From contig NADL03000744.1 of assembly GCA_002205965.3 (NCBI GenBank), forward strand, positions 186,001 to 250,000: a DNA stretch of 64,000 nt. The letters run 5' to 3'. The position numbers were made by a program, and so were the translations under genes. The notes under the pieces were generated by a model that had not been told where the DNA came from, searched no databases, and saw only the letters and a program-made list of their open reading frames with translations. The first letter of the stretch is position 1. Every line of letters begins with the position of its first letter. Of this stretch, positions 1 through 10,924 are shown piece by piece. The DNA comes from Kappaphycus alvarezii (taxonomy: Eukaryota; Rhodophyta; Florideophyceae; Gigartinales; Solieriaceae).

Positions 1-289
1 CGTAGTCTACGTACGCATGTCTTGATAGTTGTGAGTTTATATTCAAAACTGGACAGTCTCAATTTCTTACGTCAATCCAGAAGTGGGGGGGAAGATATGG
101 GGTGTTTTAAATTTTGAAAGATATGGTCGGATGTATACAGAAGTTAATGTCGCTTTAAAAGATCTACGAGTGGACATCATAGTCGAGATTGATCCAAAGT
201 AACTAGAGGTAAACTTGAAGATTTATTTACTGATAAAATCGCATAGGACAACATTCATTGTAATTCCATTGAAACACGATCTTGCAGGG

Positions 290-480
290 TTCTGCTAACC
301 TTAAAATCCCCCAAAACATACTAAATACCATAAAATGTATTAAAGGGAATCTTGTGGACGAGAAAGTCTAGCAGCAGATATTATCAGGATAAACATAGGG
401 ATCTAGTCCTCAAAATCTCTATTCTCGAGGTCATACAAAACGAATCCCCTAAATATTCATATCTCCAATGATGTTGACTA
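290..480 (-). repeat. Fragment of the acidic-ORF LTR family
   Basis: About 190 bp that line up with the minus-strand copy near 10095-10260, sharing the landmarks AAACATACTAA, a run of ACAGATAATAT-like sequence and the CCTCAAAATCT segment. It corresponds to the LTR part just downstream of the acidic ORF stop. No open frame survives here. Confidence 0.5.
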
Positions 481-999
481 GTAAGGCTTTCTTTGGAAGA
501 AAAGAAACAGCTATTCCTTTTGCTGTCAATGTTGGTATTGATAGCAAGCTCATTGCTAGGTTCTGAGAGGCCAGAGTGTGGCTGAGATGAACAGATGTAG
601 TGGTTCCTTCAAATTTTCATTCTCTTTTGCGCACTCCTTGTTCTTTTGCGTAGATGGTGGAATCGTCTCAAATAAAATTTGGGACATGACAAGGTTGAGA
701 GTGATTGAGTCGAGAATTGTGAAATGTGAGATTCATCGATGCTCCAGAGTCCACCATAAGCAGATCTGAGGTCAGTGAATAAGCCATCATAACTCTAGTC
801 TTCGAAACTGCAGCCCGACTGCGATTGTTGCAGCGGGTTTAATTAGACTTGTTAGAGTTCTTCTTTCCTTATCAGATGAGGAACTAACTTAGTTTACGTT
901 TTAAAATTTGGTAGCATTACTATCTCGAAGGTTGAGACGATTTTTCGGATTAAGAGGGTTAAAAAAAATATTGTGGTGTGGCCAGTTCTCCTGTACATG

Positions 1000-1626
1000 C
1001 CCTACTTTGTCCTGGCAGAATTGATTCTCTCAGTTCGAATGTTAGAGAGGGATCGAGTTTCATCAAGTAAACGAGAGTACACTGTGTCTCACGTAACACT
1101 TTCAGGAGGTAGATTCTTGATGGCAGCACAAGCAGGATTCAGTTGCGGATCGGAAATATAAGAGAATATCAATGCAACAGCCAGTTCTTCTTGTTACTTA
1201 GTGCTCATACCTGCAAGTATTTCAAGAAGCCCAGCCATCTTTTCAATGTGCTTACCCATGTTTTGTTCTGTACTTGAAAATCGGAGTGTTACTAGCTCGC
1301 ACATTTTAGCAGTACGGGAAGCTGTAGAATATGACGCATATCTATCGTAAAGCCGTTTCAACATATTGACGGGATGTCCAAATTTGGACTGTACAACCCT
1401 TAATACTTCCTTCGAGAGAGCGGCGACGATAATACCACTGACTTTCTTCTGGTTGCTTTCGAACTCTCTTCGCTTTTCGTCAACGCTAGAATTGGTTTAC
1501 GACTGTTGGAGGACATTTTCTATTCCTTTTGCATCGCAAGCAGCTTCGATTGCAATGCGCCAAAGCTTGCAGTCATTCTTCTCGTTATTTCGCTTAATTA
1601 GAGTTTTGCGTGTCTCCACTATGTGA
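1000..1626 (-). pseudogene. Copia-type Gag relic (UBN2/Retrotran_gag_2-like)
   Basis: Read on the minus strand this stretch stays in one frame for about 200 codons with three stops (near 1497, 1196 and 1090). The protein has the layout of Ty1/copia Gag: LWRIAIEAA, then a VSGIIVAALSKEVL segment, MLKRLYDRYASYSTASR, LVTLRFSSTEQNMGKHIEKM and LAVALIFSYISDPQL. This matches the helical UBN2-type capsid domain of copia Gag, in which the protein packages element RNA into cytoplasmic particles. Just downstream (about 960-1010) a degraded RRTGHTT may be the remains of a zinc knuckle. No protease or RT follows, so it is an old 5' fragment. The open frame on the opposite strand at 1366-1626 is its shadow. 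Confidence 0.7.
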
Positions 1627-1903
1627 GTGAAGGAGGGTAGAACAACAATGAAAGATATATCGATAAACAAAGTAGTGTGCGTAGGCCCAATAACCTGTCA
1701 GAGAGAAACCGGTAGGTACGACAAAGAGTTGACTACGAAGTGAGAGCAAAAGAAGTTCTCACCACGAGTCCTTTCCGGAGATAGATTTAGCATTAGGAAA
1801 GTAGGTAATTAAATATAAGTGGTCGTGATACTAAAAGACAAGGCCGTACAATTTGAAACATTTGAAACGTTTTGAATAATCGTGATACTAACACACACTG
1901 AAT

Positions 1904-2447
1904 TGTAGCGCAATTGGCACTCACACTGTACTTCCATCGGCAGAGCTGATTTTGGTGATCTTTTTTTGATCTGATTCACTGCTAAACAGCAGGCACTGTA
2001 CTGTACAGTAAGGGCAATTTTTGCTTGTCGCCCACTATTATTCTGGGTACTGTAAAACCACCCGAGGGACTTGAGGGCTTGCAATCTGGACCACTCGGCC
2101 CCCAAATTGGACCTGATATTTTTGCAGGTGAAGGGCATCTATTGGGCCTCTTCTCTAACCTGGATCTCCATTGCTTGTCTGACCCTAACTTCACTCACCC
2201 GCCGTCGTAGATAACCCTAACCTATCTAACTAGTATTTATACCTAACTGGCCACTAGGGCCACAGATTAAACAGCCAACCCGTCGTTGGCTCTGAACTTG
2301 ACTCCCAACTTCCGCCTTTGCAGAAACCTGTCAACGGCAACTTTGGCTATAGCCACGCTTATCCGCCCGGGTCCCCCTTTCTTTCCCTCTCTCTCTATAT
2401 AATATTGTAATACCTATTTTTTTGTTTTTTTGTGATACTTAGTCACA
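1904..2447 (+). repeat. LTR of gypsy element A
   Basis: The segment starts at a TGTAGCG close to AATTGGCACTCACACTGTAC and ends in AGTCACA just before TTGGCGCCCC. That last motif resembles the TGGCGCC primer sites of many gypsy elements. The second copy starts near 12615 and ends near 13195 with the same primer-like motif. Boundaries are inferred from where the two copies stop matching. Confidence 0.5.
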
Positions 2448-3099
2448 CTTGGCGCCCCGGACTTCGGCGTTTATATACAAATAGGAACTTCAAAGTTGTC
2501 GTTGGTGACAACATCCTTATCTCCAAAGGAGATTTCAGCACATCTGACCCACTACTACATCTTTTTTGTCCATTATTACACCCCTGGTGTCTAAGATTCT
2601 TTGGAATCGATCATTATCAAGTTTCTAGCATACCGCGGACCACGGTTCGGCCTTACAACCCGGAGGAAAAGTATACCGTCCAGCCGTCCAAGGAATTACC
2701 CCCGCTCTTCCAACCCCATTTCTCCTCGCCATCGGCGAGCTGTGCTACTGCATCGCAGGTTGCTTAAAGAGAAAGAGGGACAGCGAAACCCTGTGGGTTT
2801 TGTGTGTGTGTTGGTTTCCTCATTGTCCGACGGTGTTCCGTTCCTAGACGAGAAGAACCGCGCACCGCGCGTTGCACTACACAAATCTGGTCTCCCGACC
2901 TAGAACTTATTAGATCAACTCCGAAGTCGAAGAAGATTCTGAATAGTCTCACCTCTGGTAACTCTAGTTACAAGTGATAGTCTCCTCCCTTCATCGTTGA
3001 GGATTGAAGACGCCCCTTTATCAACCGTTGTTAATTTCTCGGTTCCTCGTTGTCAAAACGCCACCAGCGTATATGGAATATTTCGAATACGAAGTGGAA

Positions 3100-5498
3100 T
3101 GTCTTCCGTTGGATCTAGTCGCCCTCATACTCGAGCGGGCACTGCACCAAAAGGTGTAGCCTCCTCAACAGTACCCCGTACGCAGACTCGTTCCAGGTCT
3201 GTGGCCGGAGACATACCATCAGTCACGAAAGCACCCTTACAGGAGATTGACTCCCGCTTCCTGGAGCATGATGCATCTCTCCGGGAGGAGATTTGAACTT
3301 TGGTGCGCACGGAGATAGACACTGTAAAACGAGGGATAACTGCAATTCGGGAATCTCTGAAGACAAGTGAAGTCCGATTTGATGTTGACTTTAGTCAGCA
3401 AGAGGCTCGTCTAAACAGCATTAGTGAATTAAAGGCTGTTTTAGGAACCCTGCAGAATGAGGTTGCCACTCTGAGGCAGGATGTTAACCGTCTGCTGAAG
3501 ACCTAGCCTTCGAAAAATCTACGGATATAGAAAGAGACGAACGTATCAGCACCCATCTTAGTCGTCTCGAGTCTGGGCGGTACCAGGCACCCAGACCCTC
3601 GATCTTCAACCGGATCAGGGAGTTCTCGATATTACCGATGTTGAAGGACCTCGTACTAATGACAATGAAGATGATGATAAGGATGGAGATCATCGACGTC
3701 GTGACCGTTCGCAACGAGGAAGAAAAGCAAAGTCCTTAAACAAGAACAGGGTTTAGAAGAACAAGAGGAATATACATAAGGACTCATCGTCGTCTGAATC
3801 TTGCTCGCTCGACGGAATTGGAGAAGATGATTCTGAGGGCGCTTCTACGGATTCCGATTTGGATCTCTCTCTGGATGAGACCGGACGTCCTAAAGGAGGA
3901 TGTGACAAAGCGAGAGTCGCGAAGAAGTCCAAGAAGCGCTCTTATCTGGCAAAGGTCCGAACTGTGTCAGCAACCTATGGTAGATCCACCAGGACACTAA
4001 TTGCCCTTGGTGAAGAACCCGGCCCTGGGTGGGTAGATCTCGAGAAGTTACAGCCAACAAATCATTTGTACCGTAGGCTGCTATCCTATCGTACGTACCG
4101 CTTGAAGCGAACTTCCCAGTCACTTAATTCCTCTCGGACAGGGAAAGCTCTGACGAAAGCCAGACGCATTGTCCAAAAGATTAAGAGGAAGAATTTTTTC
4201 TCTGATGAAGACCCAAGCATGGTGTTGGCTTTCCTTGCACTGATGGTTAGGGAGTTCAAACTCCAGGGCATGACAGAAGTTCAAGGGTTCTTCCCGACTT
4301 CTTAATCGGAATTGCAGAAAGGCAATTTCGCTCTGTCCCCGAAACAACTTCTCCAGAGCAGAGAGGTATCACGAGCTGGCCGGAGGCAGTCCAGTGTATG
4401 CTTCAGCCCTTCGCTACTGACTATTCCATACAAAATGTGGTACTCGCTATGCGAGATGTTCAGCAGCTACCCAACGAAGGCGAACGTGACTACTATTTGC
4501 GCCTTTCGGACGCCAGCAGCCTTTGTGGTAACGTTCACGACGCCCAAGAGCTTATTATGATGTACATCGACGGTCTGGACCGCCGAATCAAGGGAGTTGT
4601 TAGCCATCACCGACGCACAAATAAGGCAGCTAACTTCATAGATATTGTCGAATACGCAGAGATTAAAGGAATCTCCGTCAGAGCTCGCTCTCAAGCGCTC
4701 CAAAAGAACTCGATCGAGTCCCATTCGGTCAAAACTGGTGCCAGAATTACGGCTTCTCGGTGGTATACGAAGTCCCCGTCAAAGAAACAGACTTCTGCCC
4801 CGTTACCTTCTCCGTCCGCATCTCAAAATTCAACGATTGAGTATGATTCCGATGGAAATGACTACGAGGCTCACATCATTGACCAAGCTGGTTCTTCGGA
4901 TCGTCCAACTTGTACGACGGAGGAAGGACTTACTTCCATATCCGAAGAGACCTCTTATGATCCCTCTCTCCTACTCTCGGATCGAGGAAATACTCCCGTA
5001 CCGCGAATACCATACGCGGACCGTCACATAAACTTCAACCGCCCAGGTTGTGGAGGGCGGACGTAGGCGCCGTCACGCCTTACGAAAGAAATGCAGATAA
5101 GTCGCCGCCATAAACTCATATGCCACACATGCTATGGCCGGGGACATATTTCCTCAGAATGCGTTTTACCCTTGCGGGAACTTCCGTCGGTATTACGGAG
5201 CTATGAAGCTTTGACCCCTCAAGAGAAGGCCATGGTACCACAGACAAGCTATAATCGTGTCGCCCGGATGTTGAAGTCGGAAACCCAGCATCACACTACG
5301 GAACCTAGAGATGTCGATAAACCTCATGCTTCGGCGACATCGATAGGTTTCATACCACCGGTTCCATCCCGGCGGTCCAAGATAACATTTCAAAAAAAGA
5401 GTAAAGGGAGCCTCCCGTTGGGAAGAGATTGTCACCTCGGACACAGTTGCAAACAAATCTGGGGCCCCAAGGTCCCGCTCCCTTACTCAAAGAATTGA
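3100..5498 (+). pseudogene. Gypsy element A Gag, with CCHC zinc knuckle
   Basis: Gag is spread over at least three frames. An N-terminal part (3100-3506, one TGA at 3294) contains a heptad-rich, probably coiled-coil segment. A charged Ser/Asp/Lys linker and capsid start lie at 3757-4305 (FFSDEDPSMVLAFLALMV). The capsid core is at 4398-5066 (YYLRLSDASSLCGNVHD), and a nucleocapsid part at 5091-5498. The last holds CHTCYGRGHISSEC, a perfect C-X2-C-X4-H-X4-C RNA-binding zinc knuckle. Gag would form the cytoplasmic particle and bind genomic RNA. Frameshifts near 3500, 4310 and 5070 make it non-functional. The domain order is typical for Ty3/gypsy. Confidence 0.75.
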
Positions 5499-5529
5499 TA
5501 ATACTTCAGATACAGCCCAGGATCCCGAA

Positions 5530-6089
5530 ATGCAGCTGTTGGGAATCCCAAAAATTGTAAATTCCAGTGGCTTAGATCACCTCTTCAAGCTTCAGCGTCC
5601 ATGGAGGAAGGTTAGGAGCATGAAGCACCCAGACAGAGTCATGATCATGGCCCGACACAATTACAAGGTGTATGCTGATATCGACCTTCGACCAGGACTC
5701 ATGCATCGGACGCTTGCGGTTTTGGACATGGGAGCATGCCCTAACTTCGTCCGAAGTTCGGAACTCCACCGAAAGCGATGAATCGTCTATCTTATGGCCC
5801 GCTCCCGGACATTTTTGATGCAAATAACAATCCGTTGAGAACACTCGGGACCATTAAGTTACCCATCCGGCTGGGAAGATATCTTGCTCTGGTCATGTTC
5901 ATCGTATGTGAGAAGCTCGCCGCACCAGTTATATTTGGAACGGATTTCTGCCGCCGTTTTGTGGAATCCATTCGTCCCCAGGAGAAGCTCGTTGAGCTCG
6001 AAGGAGGAATTACGGCTCCAATAGTACGAAGGCCTTTAAAAGGGCACCAAGTAAGAGACCGCTACCAACGGAATTGGACCCGCCCTTGA
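5530..6089 (+). pseudogene. Gypsy element A retropepsin-like protease
   Basis: Two overlapping frames (5530-5781 and 5778-6089) together give a retropepsin-type aspartic protease. The active-site region reads VLDMGACPNFV where families usually have DSGA or DTGA, and the C-terminal half contains PVIFGTDFCRRF, the counterpart of the usual ILGxDFL. Such proteases cleave the Gag-Pol polyprotein inside the particle. A one-base shift near 5778 separates the halves. The reading frame ends at 6087-6089 and no reverse transcriptase follows, so the element is truncated here. The catalytic Asp is kept, but the following Ser/Thr is Met, a likely decay change. Confidence 0.65.
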
Positions 6090-6109
6090 AGGTCTGACAC
6101 TTCTAGCGA

Positions 6110-6560
6110 GGAGGATATAAACGGATTTTGGAGAGAAGGAAAGGAACCAGAATGGATACTGAAATATTTTCCCAATTTTCATAGGGCGGAAAGTGTGGGT
6201 TGAATAGGGTAGTTTACTTGATATATGTTGGTATGGGAACATATGGGTTAAATGCGGTGGTTTACCTGATTGGATTTGAACGGGTTGATTTTAGGGAAAA
6301 AAACCCATTCAGCACTACTATATAACGAAAAAGGTGAAGTATAGACCCTTTACAGACAAATTCATGGATTACATAACGTTTGAGTGAATGGGGTGTGTTT
6401 TACTCAGTTTTCCTGATGACTGCTGAGTTTGTCTGTGTTCATAAGACTTTTCAATTATTGGGTACATCGTAAATGTGAATGATCATGCTATAGAAACCAA
6501 ATACTTACCGAACTTAGCGATTCACTGAATCTCTGCGTCTTCCACCGGCCTAGCTCTCCT
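6110..6560. other. Intergenic, small imperfect duplication only
   Basis: No coding signal seen. Between about 6190 and 6290 there is a loose tandem duplication of a TGGGTTRAATRSGGTRGTTTAC motif (about 55-bp spacing). Confidence 0.4.
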
Positions 6561-7187
6561 GCTCCGGAGAAATTGTCATCGACGTCATCGTCATTTACAG
6601 AATTGAAAAAGGACCTACCTAGCCATTTAACCTGCACTCACAAGCGCTCAGTACCATATGTTCCTTGCAGAGACAGATTGGTGGCCACCTCGGTGCTCGT
6701 AATAACCTCACCCGCGCGCTCAAGTAACGTCTGCCCATACACGCCTTCGGGATTGAAGATTTTGATATGAGCGGCTTCTGGAGAAGATAAGGACTGTTAG
6801 TCACCAGGTGATGACAGGCGTGAGGGTATCGGTACGCACGAAGGATTGACCTGCAGCATGTCCGCATTGGGAGCCGATGGAGCCGAGTTCAAAGCCAGAG
6901 GATTCTGGTTGGTCTCCAGCTCCGAGCTCGTAATAAACTCACCCCCGCGCCTAAGTGACATCTGCCCATAGAAGCATTCGGGGTTTAATTTGAATAGGGC
7001 GGCCTCCGGAGAGGTTAAGGGACTGCTCGTCGAGAGATGATGACGGACGTGAGGATTTCGGTAGGCAGGGGCTAGAGACCTGAGGCGTATTGGTTTGGGG
7101 GACAGTGGGGGCCAGCTCTTCGTCTGAGCACATTCCGTGGGGTCGGAAGGGGATGCGCGGAGACGAAAAGTCACAGGAAAGGGTCAA
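6560..7187 (-). pseudogene. Degenerate ORF with an internal ~76-residue repeat
   Basis: On the minus strand one frame runs from about 7174 to 6797 and continues past a single stop to about 6560. It contains two related segments about 228 bp apart. The first reads SPEAALFKLNPECFYGQ then GGEFITSSELETN. The second reads SPEAAHIKIFNPEGVYGQ then AGEVITSTEVATN. The end is acidic (NDDDVDDNFSGAGEL). The pattern shows a protein that once had tandem repeats, but I do not recognise the family. It lies between a truncated gypsy element and a LINE, so it may be an unrecognised transposon protein or a decayed host gene. Confidence 0.4.
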
Positions 7188-7855
7188 CCGATTCCCACAC
7201 CAGCAAAGGGGACGGAAGAAAATTCCCCCACGGAAATATTGGCAAGACGAAACATCATCGTGTTCAAGAACTCCCAGTGTAAGTAGGATGCTTCCAGAAA
7301 GAACCGTCGGCGAAGACCGGGGCTCCGAGTGAGCGATGTTGATTAGAACCAGGATAACAACGGCTGGGACCCATCGCTTGCTATAACGAAGACAGCCTTG
7401 ATTGGGTGTGGTAGGTTAAACTAAGCGTTGCAGAGTCTGATTGAGGAGGAGGGCCTTCCTTAAACGCCTTTCCAGTTCGAGGCAACATGCGCTGAGGGTG
7501 AGAGATAACAATCTAACCGTAACAAAAAGAGCCAAAATCAACACAGCGAAGCCCACGAAGCGAAGAAAGGCGATCTGTAGGGCCAACTAGGACTTGGTGC
7601 CTCGAAACCCAAGCCCATCACGGCCCGGACGCCGAGCGATGCGGGACAAAAATTGGAAAAGACCAGTGGTAGATGTTGATGATGACGTAAAATGGGTGTG
7701 TCTCAAAAGGCGCAAAAAGTTCACGTTTGGGTTAGTTTATGCGAGTTCAAGTCCATAAATTTGCTGCTGTATGAGACGCCACCTGTCAGCGTGCAAATAG
7801 AAGATTCCATTAAGCTGTAGAAGTACTTTGCTTTTTTTTTTGCCATGCATGGGGG
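7187..7855. other. Intergenic, nothing recognised
   Basis: No credible ORF, repeat or RNA gene seen on either strand. Confidence 0.4.
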
Positions 7856-9240
7856 CTGGGGGAAGGTTTGGGTGTTTACCCTTGTTTAGATTCACCCGCA
7901 AGAATTTTCAGATGACGAAATAAACTACCCCATCATTCACCCGCTTTTCCCATTGGAAGATAAATCCGATCTATCCTATGGTTTTCCAGAAAACCACAAT
8001 CGACTCAAAAGGAATGCGGACATAGTAATGGGGGAGGAACTACGCTCCCTAAAAGGATTTCTTCAGGCTACCCATAAAGCAGGCCGTGTTGGACATGAAG
8101 GCTGCTGCAGCGTGCCTTTGTGAAAAGTGGAAAAATATTTTTACGAGTATTGGAAGACTATTTACAGTAATTGGGTTTCAAATTTCGAATACAGTAAAGT
8201 AAAGAAAAATTGATGAACAATTTTTCTCAGAGGTCAACAAATTTTATTTATTGAGAATCATCGAAAATAATTTTATCCATTTTCGCTTTCCCATGTTTTA
8301 TACTGCATTACATGTGAAGCAATTTTTATGCCTGTTAGCTGGTTTTAAAATTCTCCAGTTATTATTACTGGAATTATGTTGCCAGCAAATTATTATTTAG
8401 AGTAATGCTCACCTGGGAAATTAATCTATAATTATCACTGAGCATGAATTTGGTACAAAAAATTTAGAAAGCCTCTGGCCATCGACCTGTCCCGGTCGAT
8501 AAATAAACATTGGTTTTCTTTTTTTATTATTCTCAGTCTTATTCAAGTAATTTGTAATTCATTTCTTTGGAATTATCGATTTAGTATCTACTCGTATCAT
8601 TTAATTTTTATAGCATTTGCGTCAAAACCCCCGAAAGTTCCCATACGTCTCCAACACCCTCACAGTCATGTTCCTTTTCACGTCATTTAGCACTTCACAT
8701 GCATCCGGATGCCAGCCCCAAAGAGTGGAGATCAGCACAGACACGACCCTACCTCTGGTGGAAGTCGCGGTAAAAGATTGATATCTGGGGCGGGGTGACC
8801 CGGAGACGGAAGCCGAGCTTGCAGACGCCAAAGCAGTTTCTCGGGATCTGAAAGGAGGCTTGGGCGTCTTAAGTATATAGAAGGGCGTACACGAACGGCT
8901 CTAGGAAGATAACATGGTCGGTGAAGTGTTTCTCCGTAAAGCTGGAAGATCCTACAAGGGAGTTCAAAATCAGGGTTGGCTCGCTATATTCCCGATTGAT
9001 TTCTGAATGATATGCAACTCTGCTGGAGTTTTGTGGGGCTGTGAGCCTGCAGATCTCGCATTTAGGGAGAGAAAGGTGCAGGCCAATGCTCATGGCCTTT
9101 GGGGAAAACAGGATGTGATTGGTTTTCACTCGTGATCCATGTTGGGTGACGATGTACCCATTGCAGTGGTTCAACTGCTGTAAGAATACATTGCGCAATT
9201 TTCACAGTGCATGCGGACCAAGCGGGGACCCACTTACAAC
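7855..9240 (-). mobile_element. RLE-type LINE fragment (RT part and C-terminal tail), split by a solo LTR
   Basis: Minus strand. The 9240-8870 part is RT: a degraded block in place of QQGDPLGP, a Y/DD region that no longer holds the catalytic pair, then GLHLSLPKCEI, the usual segment after the active site. The RLE core is deleted. The C-terminal tail follows at 8831-8622 (STLWGWHPDACEVLNDV...ETYG), then the 3' UTR down to about 7855, ending CACCCAAAC like the other copies. The tail is interrupted by a 495-bp LTR at 8121-8615. A further ~55-bp interruption sits near 7885-7945. Confidence 0.65.
8121..8615 (+). mobile_element. Copia-type solo LTR inserted in the LINE
   Basis: Begins TGAAAAGTGG and ends TTTATAGCA, so it has canonical TG...CA ends. 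It is flanked by TTTG on both sides (8117-8120 and 8616-8619); a fifth base differs. The uninterrupted LINE sequence is seen in the copy at 54700. The interior lines up with the LTRs of the copia element at 48173-53728 read in the opposite direction, through the AATAATTTTATC, CAAATTATTAT and CACCTGG blocks. So this is an older, diverged solo LTR of the same family. It carries a TATA-poor promoter region and an AATAAA at about 8503. Confidence 0.75.
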
Positions 9241-9772
9241 TGAAAAGTTAACTAAATTGTTCCTTTTTCCAATATTTATCTTGGCCATTATCACTCATTC
9301 AAGCTCCTCCTCTACGGAAGGTCGCTAGCTATCTATTACCGATGGAAAGCGGTAGAAATATTTAATGGTTAAGGATGCACTGACCAGCGCAGAAGGTGTA
9401 TATAATGCAAAAATATGCTCTGAAAATGGATTTTACGAGCCTAGCGAGCTTTCATACTTTGCAAGCAAAAAATGAATCGCATAGTTAAGTCTTGTAGCTC
9501 CTGGTTTGGGAGTATTTTGACGTAAGGGGCGTTGGCTACAGAATGAGGGACAGTAAAGAGCTTTGCAACGCTGTTCAATATGGAACAATGTGGGGACAAT
9601 CAGTGCGGCAGTCCACAACAATTGCGAAAACAGCTTAAATACACCTCGAGCAGCCAGAAGTCAGCATCAGAAGTGCGAAAAGTCTGCCAAAGGAGGTTTC
9701 CTACTGGAAAGAAACACAAGCACTGCGCACGTTGGGGGTTCTTCTAGCTACCAAAACGTAATAAAATCATTG
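9240..9772. other. Intergenic, nothing recognised
   Basis: Short ORFs on both strands have no recognisable content. The right edge is the TGATAGGG end of the next LTR copy. Confidence 0.35.
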
Positions 9773-10743
9773 TGATAGGGAAAATATGCCGAGGATATTA
9801 TTCTCAGAGCCATGGCTCCCAGGAAGGAGGCGTTTCAAGCGACAAGAGTGCCACCGAAGTTTGTTTGTTGGAATGAGAAGAGATGAACAAGGAAGGATGA
9901 CCTAGAGGCTACAATGTGGTATAAAATGGACGGATTCTACCACTTATATCCAGCGGCTAGCGTTGAAGAAATGTTTCTTAGGGAATAATTTGACTTTCAG
10001 TTTCTAGAATAATTCAGTCTGCACGTTAATTTTTCTCCGAACTTGCTTGACCTCTCCTGGAGAAGCAGATTATTCAGTTTATATAGAATTTAGGATAACC
10101 TTCAAGTCTCAAACAAACATACTAAGTACCACAAATTGCATTAAATTAAATCTTATTCACAAGAAAGACTAATAACAGATAATATCTGGATAAATATCTA
10201 GATTTACTCCTTGCAATCTTACTACTCGATATTAGAGCGAAACAATTCATCCAAAATATCCTTACCCCCAATGAAGTCCCTTCCAATTCGTTCGAACGGC
10301 CGAGAATGATAGATAGATTCCTCAGACATATCCAATTCCTCCATTTCCACCTTAAGACCTTCAAATGACGCCTTATTCCCATCACAGGGGTCAGAAATGA
10401 CGATTAATCTCTCCCTCTCTCCTTCGTCCTCAAAAGCAGCTCCCCTACCTTTGTAGTGCAGTGACTCCAATGGGTTCACCCAGTCCTCCTCATCTTCCAA
10501 ATAAGCCCTAGCCTCCTCCTCTTCTACTTCCTCCATTGCCTCCTCTGCCTCTACCTCTACCTCTGTACCCACTGCCTTCTCGAAGCAGTGATGGCGGACA
10601 CACTCCCGAATGCGTTTCCGGTTCATTATTCTGTGATAACATTCGTAGTCAGTTGGTCCATTGGACACCAAGGCCAGGGCGTTGAGAGTATCGCGGGCTC
10701 TAGATGACTTGAAAACGGAGAGGGACGGGCGGGGGCTAGTCAT
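9773..10743 (-). mobile_element. LTR-family copy carrying the intact acidic ORF
   Basis: The low-coordinate end begins TGATAGGG, exactly as in the solo LTR at 57077. From there to about 10260 the copy follows that LTR, through GGAGGxGTTTCAAGCGACA, a TTTATATAG box on the plus strand (about 10079) and AACATACTAAGTACC. The high-coordinate end was not resolved: no second CATTG, matching the five bases before 9773, was found. The 10222-10743 ORF lies inside. Confidence 0.6.
10222..10743 (-). CDS. Acidic 173-aa protein of an LTR-borne family, unknown function
   Basis: An uninterrupted minus-strand frame from ATG (10743) to TAA. The N-terminal 30 residues are basic and Ser-rich, followed by a PTDYECYHRIMNRKRIREC segment. 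A run of about 45 residues is mostly Glu/Asp, then comes a C-terminal motif PFERIGRDFIGGKDILDELF. The same C-terminus recurs at 22300-22395 (QFADICGECLGSMDILEEFF), at 38221-38302 (PFADIYVDCLGGMDILGELF) and, frameshifted, at 57520-57700. The start position and the PTD/PID segment are shared with the 21820 copy, which argues for a real protein family. No membrane segment or enzyme motif is visible. It could be an accessory protein of the LTR element or a captured host gene; I cannot assign a function. Confidence 0.5.
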   Translation of the reverse strand: MTSPRPSLSVFKSSRARDTLNALALVSNGPTDYECYHRIMNRKRIRECVRHHCFEKAVGTEVEVEAEEAMEEVEEEEARAYLEDEEDWVNPLESLHYKGRGAAFEDEGERERLIVISDPCDGNKASFEGLKVEMEELDMSEESIYHSRPFERIGRDFIGGKDILDELFRSNIE

Positions 10744-10924
10744 GTTAAGGGCAAAAAGGGGTGAGCCGATAGGTTGGTTGATGGCAAGGGTTTTGCTTCA
10801 ACGACGTTGATGTAGAACTTTACATATTACAATGTCTTCGAAAGGTTCACGGCCTTGAGCGAAATAAAAAACGAGGTAATGCCGCAGCTTTAAGTCTGCA
10901 CACAATCAGGACAATAACAAAAAA

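Larger units (their letters stand above)
1904..6110 (+). mobile_element. Ty3/gypsy-like element A, 5' part (LTR, leader, gag, protease)
   Basis: The order is LTR-like segment (about 1904-2447), a TTGGCGCCCC primer-site candidate at 2449, a leader of about 650 bp, Gag fragments 3100-5498, and protease fragments 5530-6089. Reverse transcriptase, RNase H and integrase are missing; unrelated sequence starts near 6110. The LTR and leader are repeated, diverged, at 12615-13630, which confirms them as a repeated unit. Many frameshifts and stops show it is dead. LTR edges are approximate; no flanking duplication was found. Confidence 0.65.

Noticed and set aside
590-740. Segment encoding KIWDMTRLRV...KCEI resembling KIWDISRSDV...KCKI on the minus strand at 58120-58000
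   Set aside because: About 55% identity over 70 bases by eye; too short to claim a repeat without a computed alignment.
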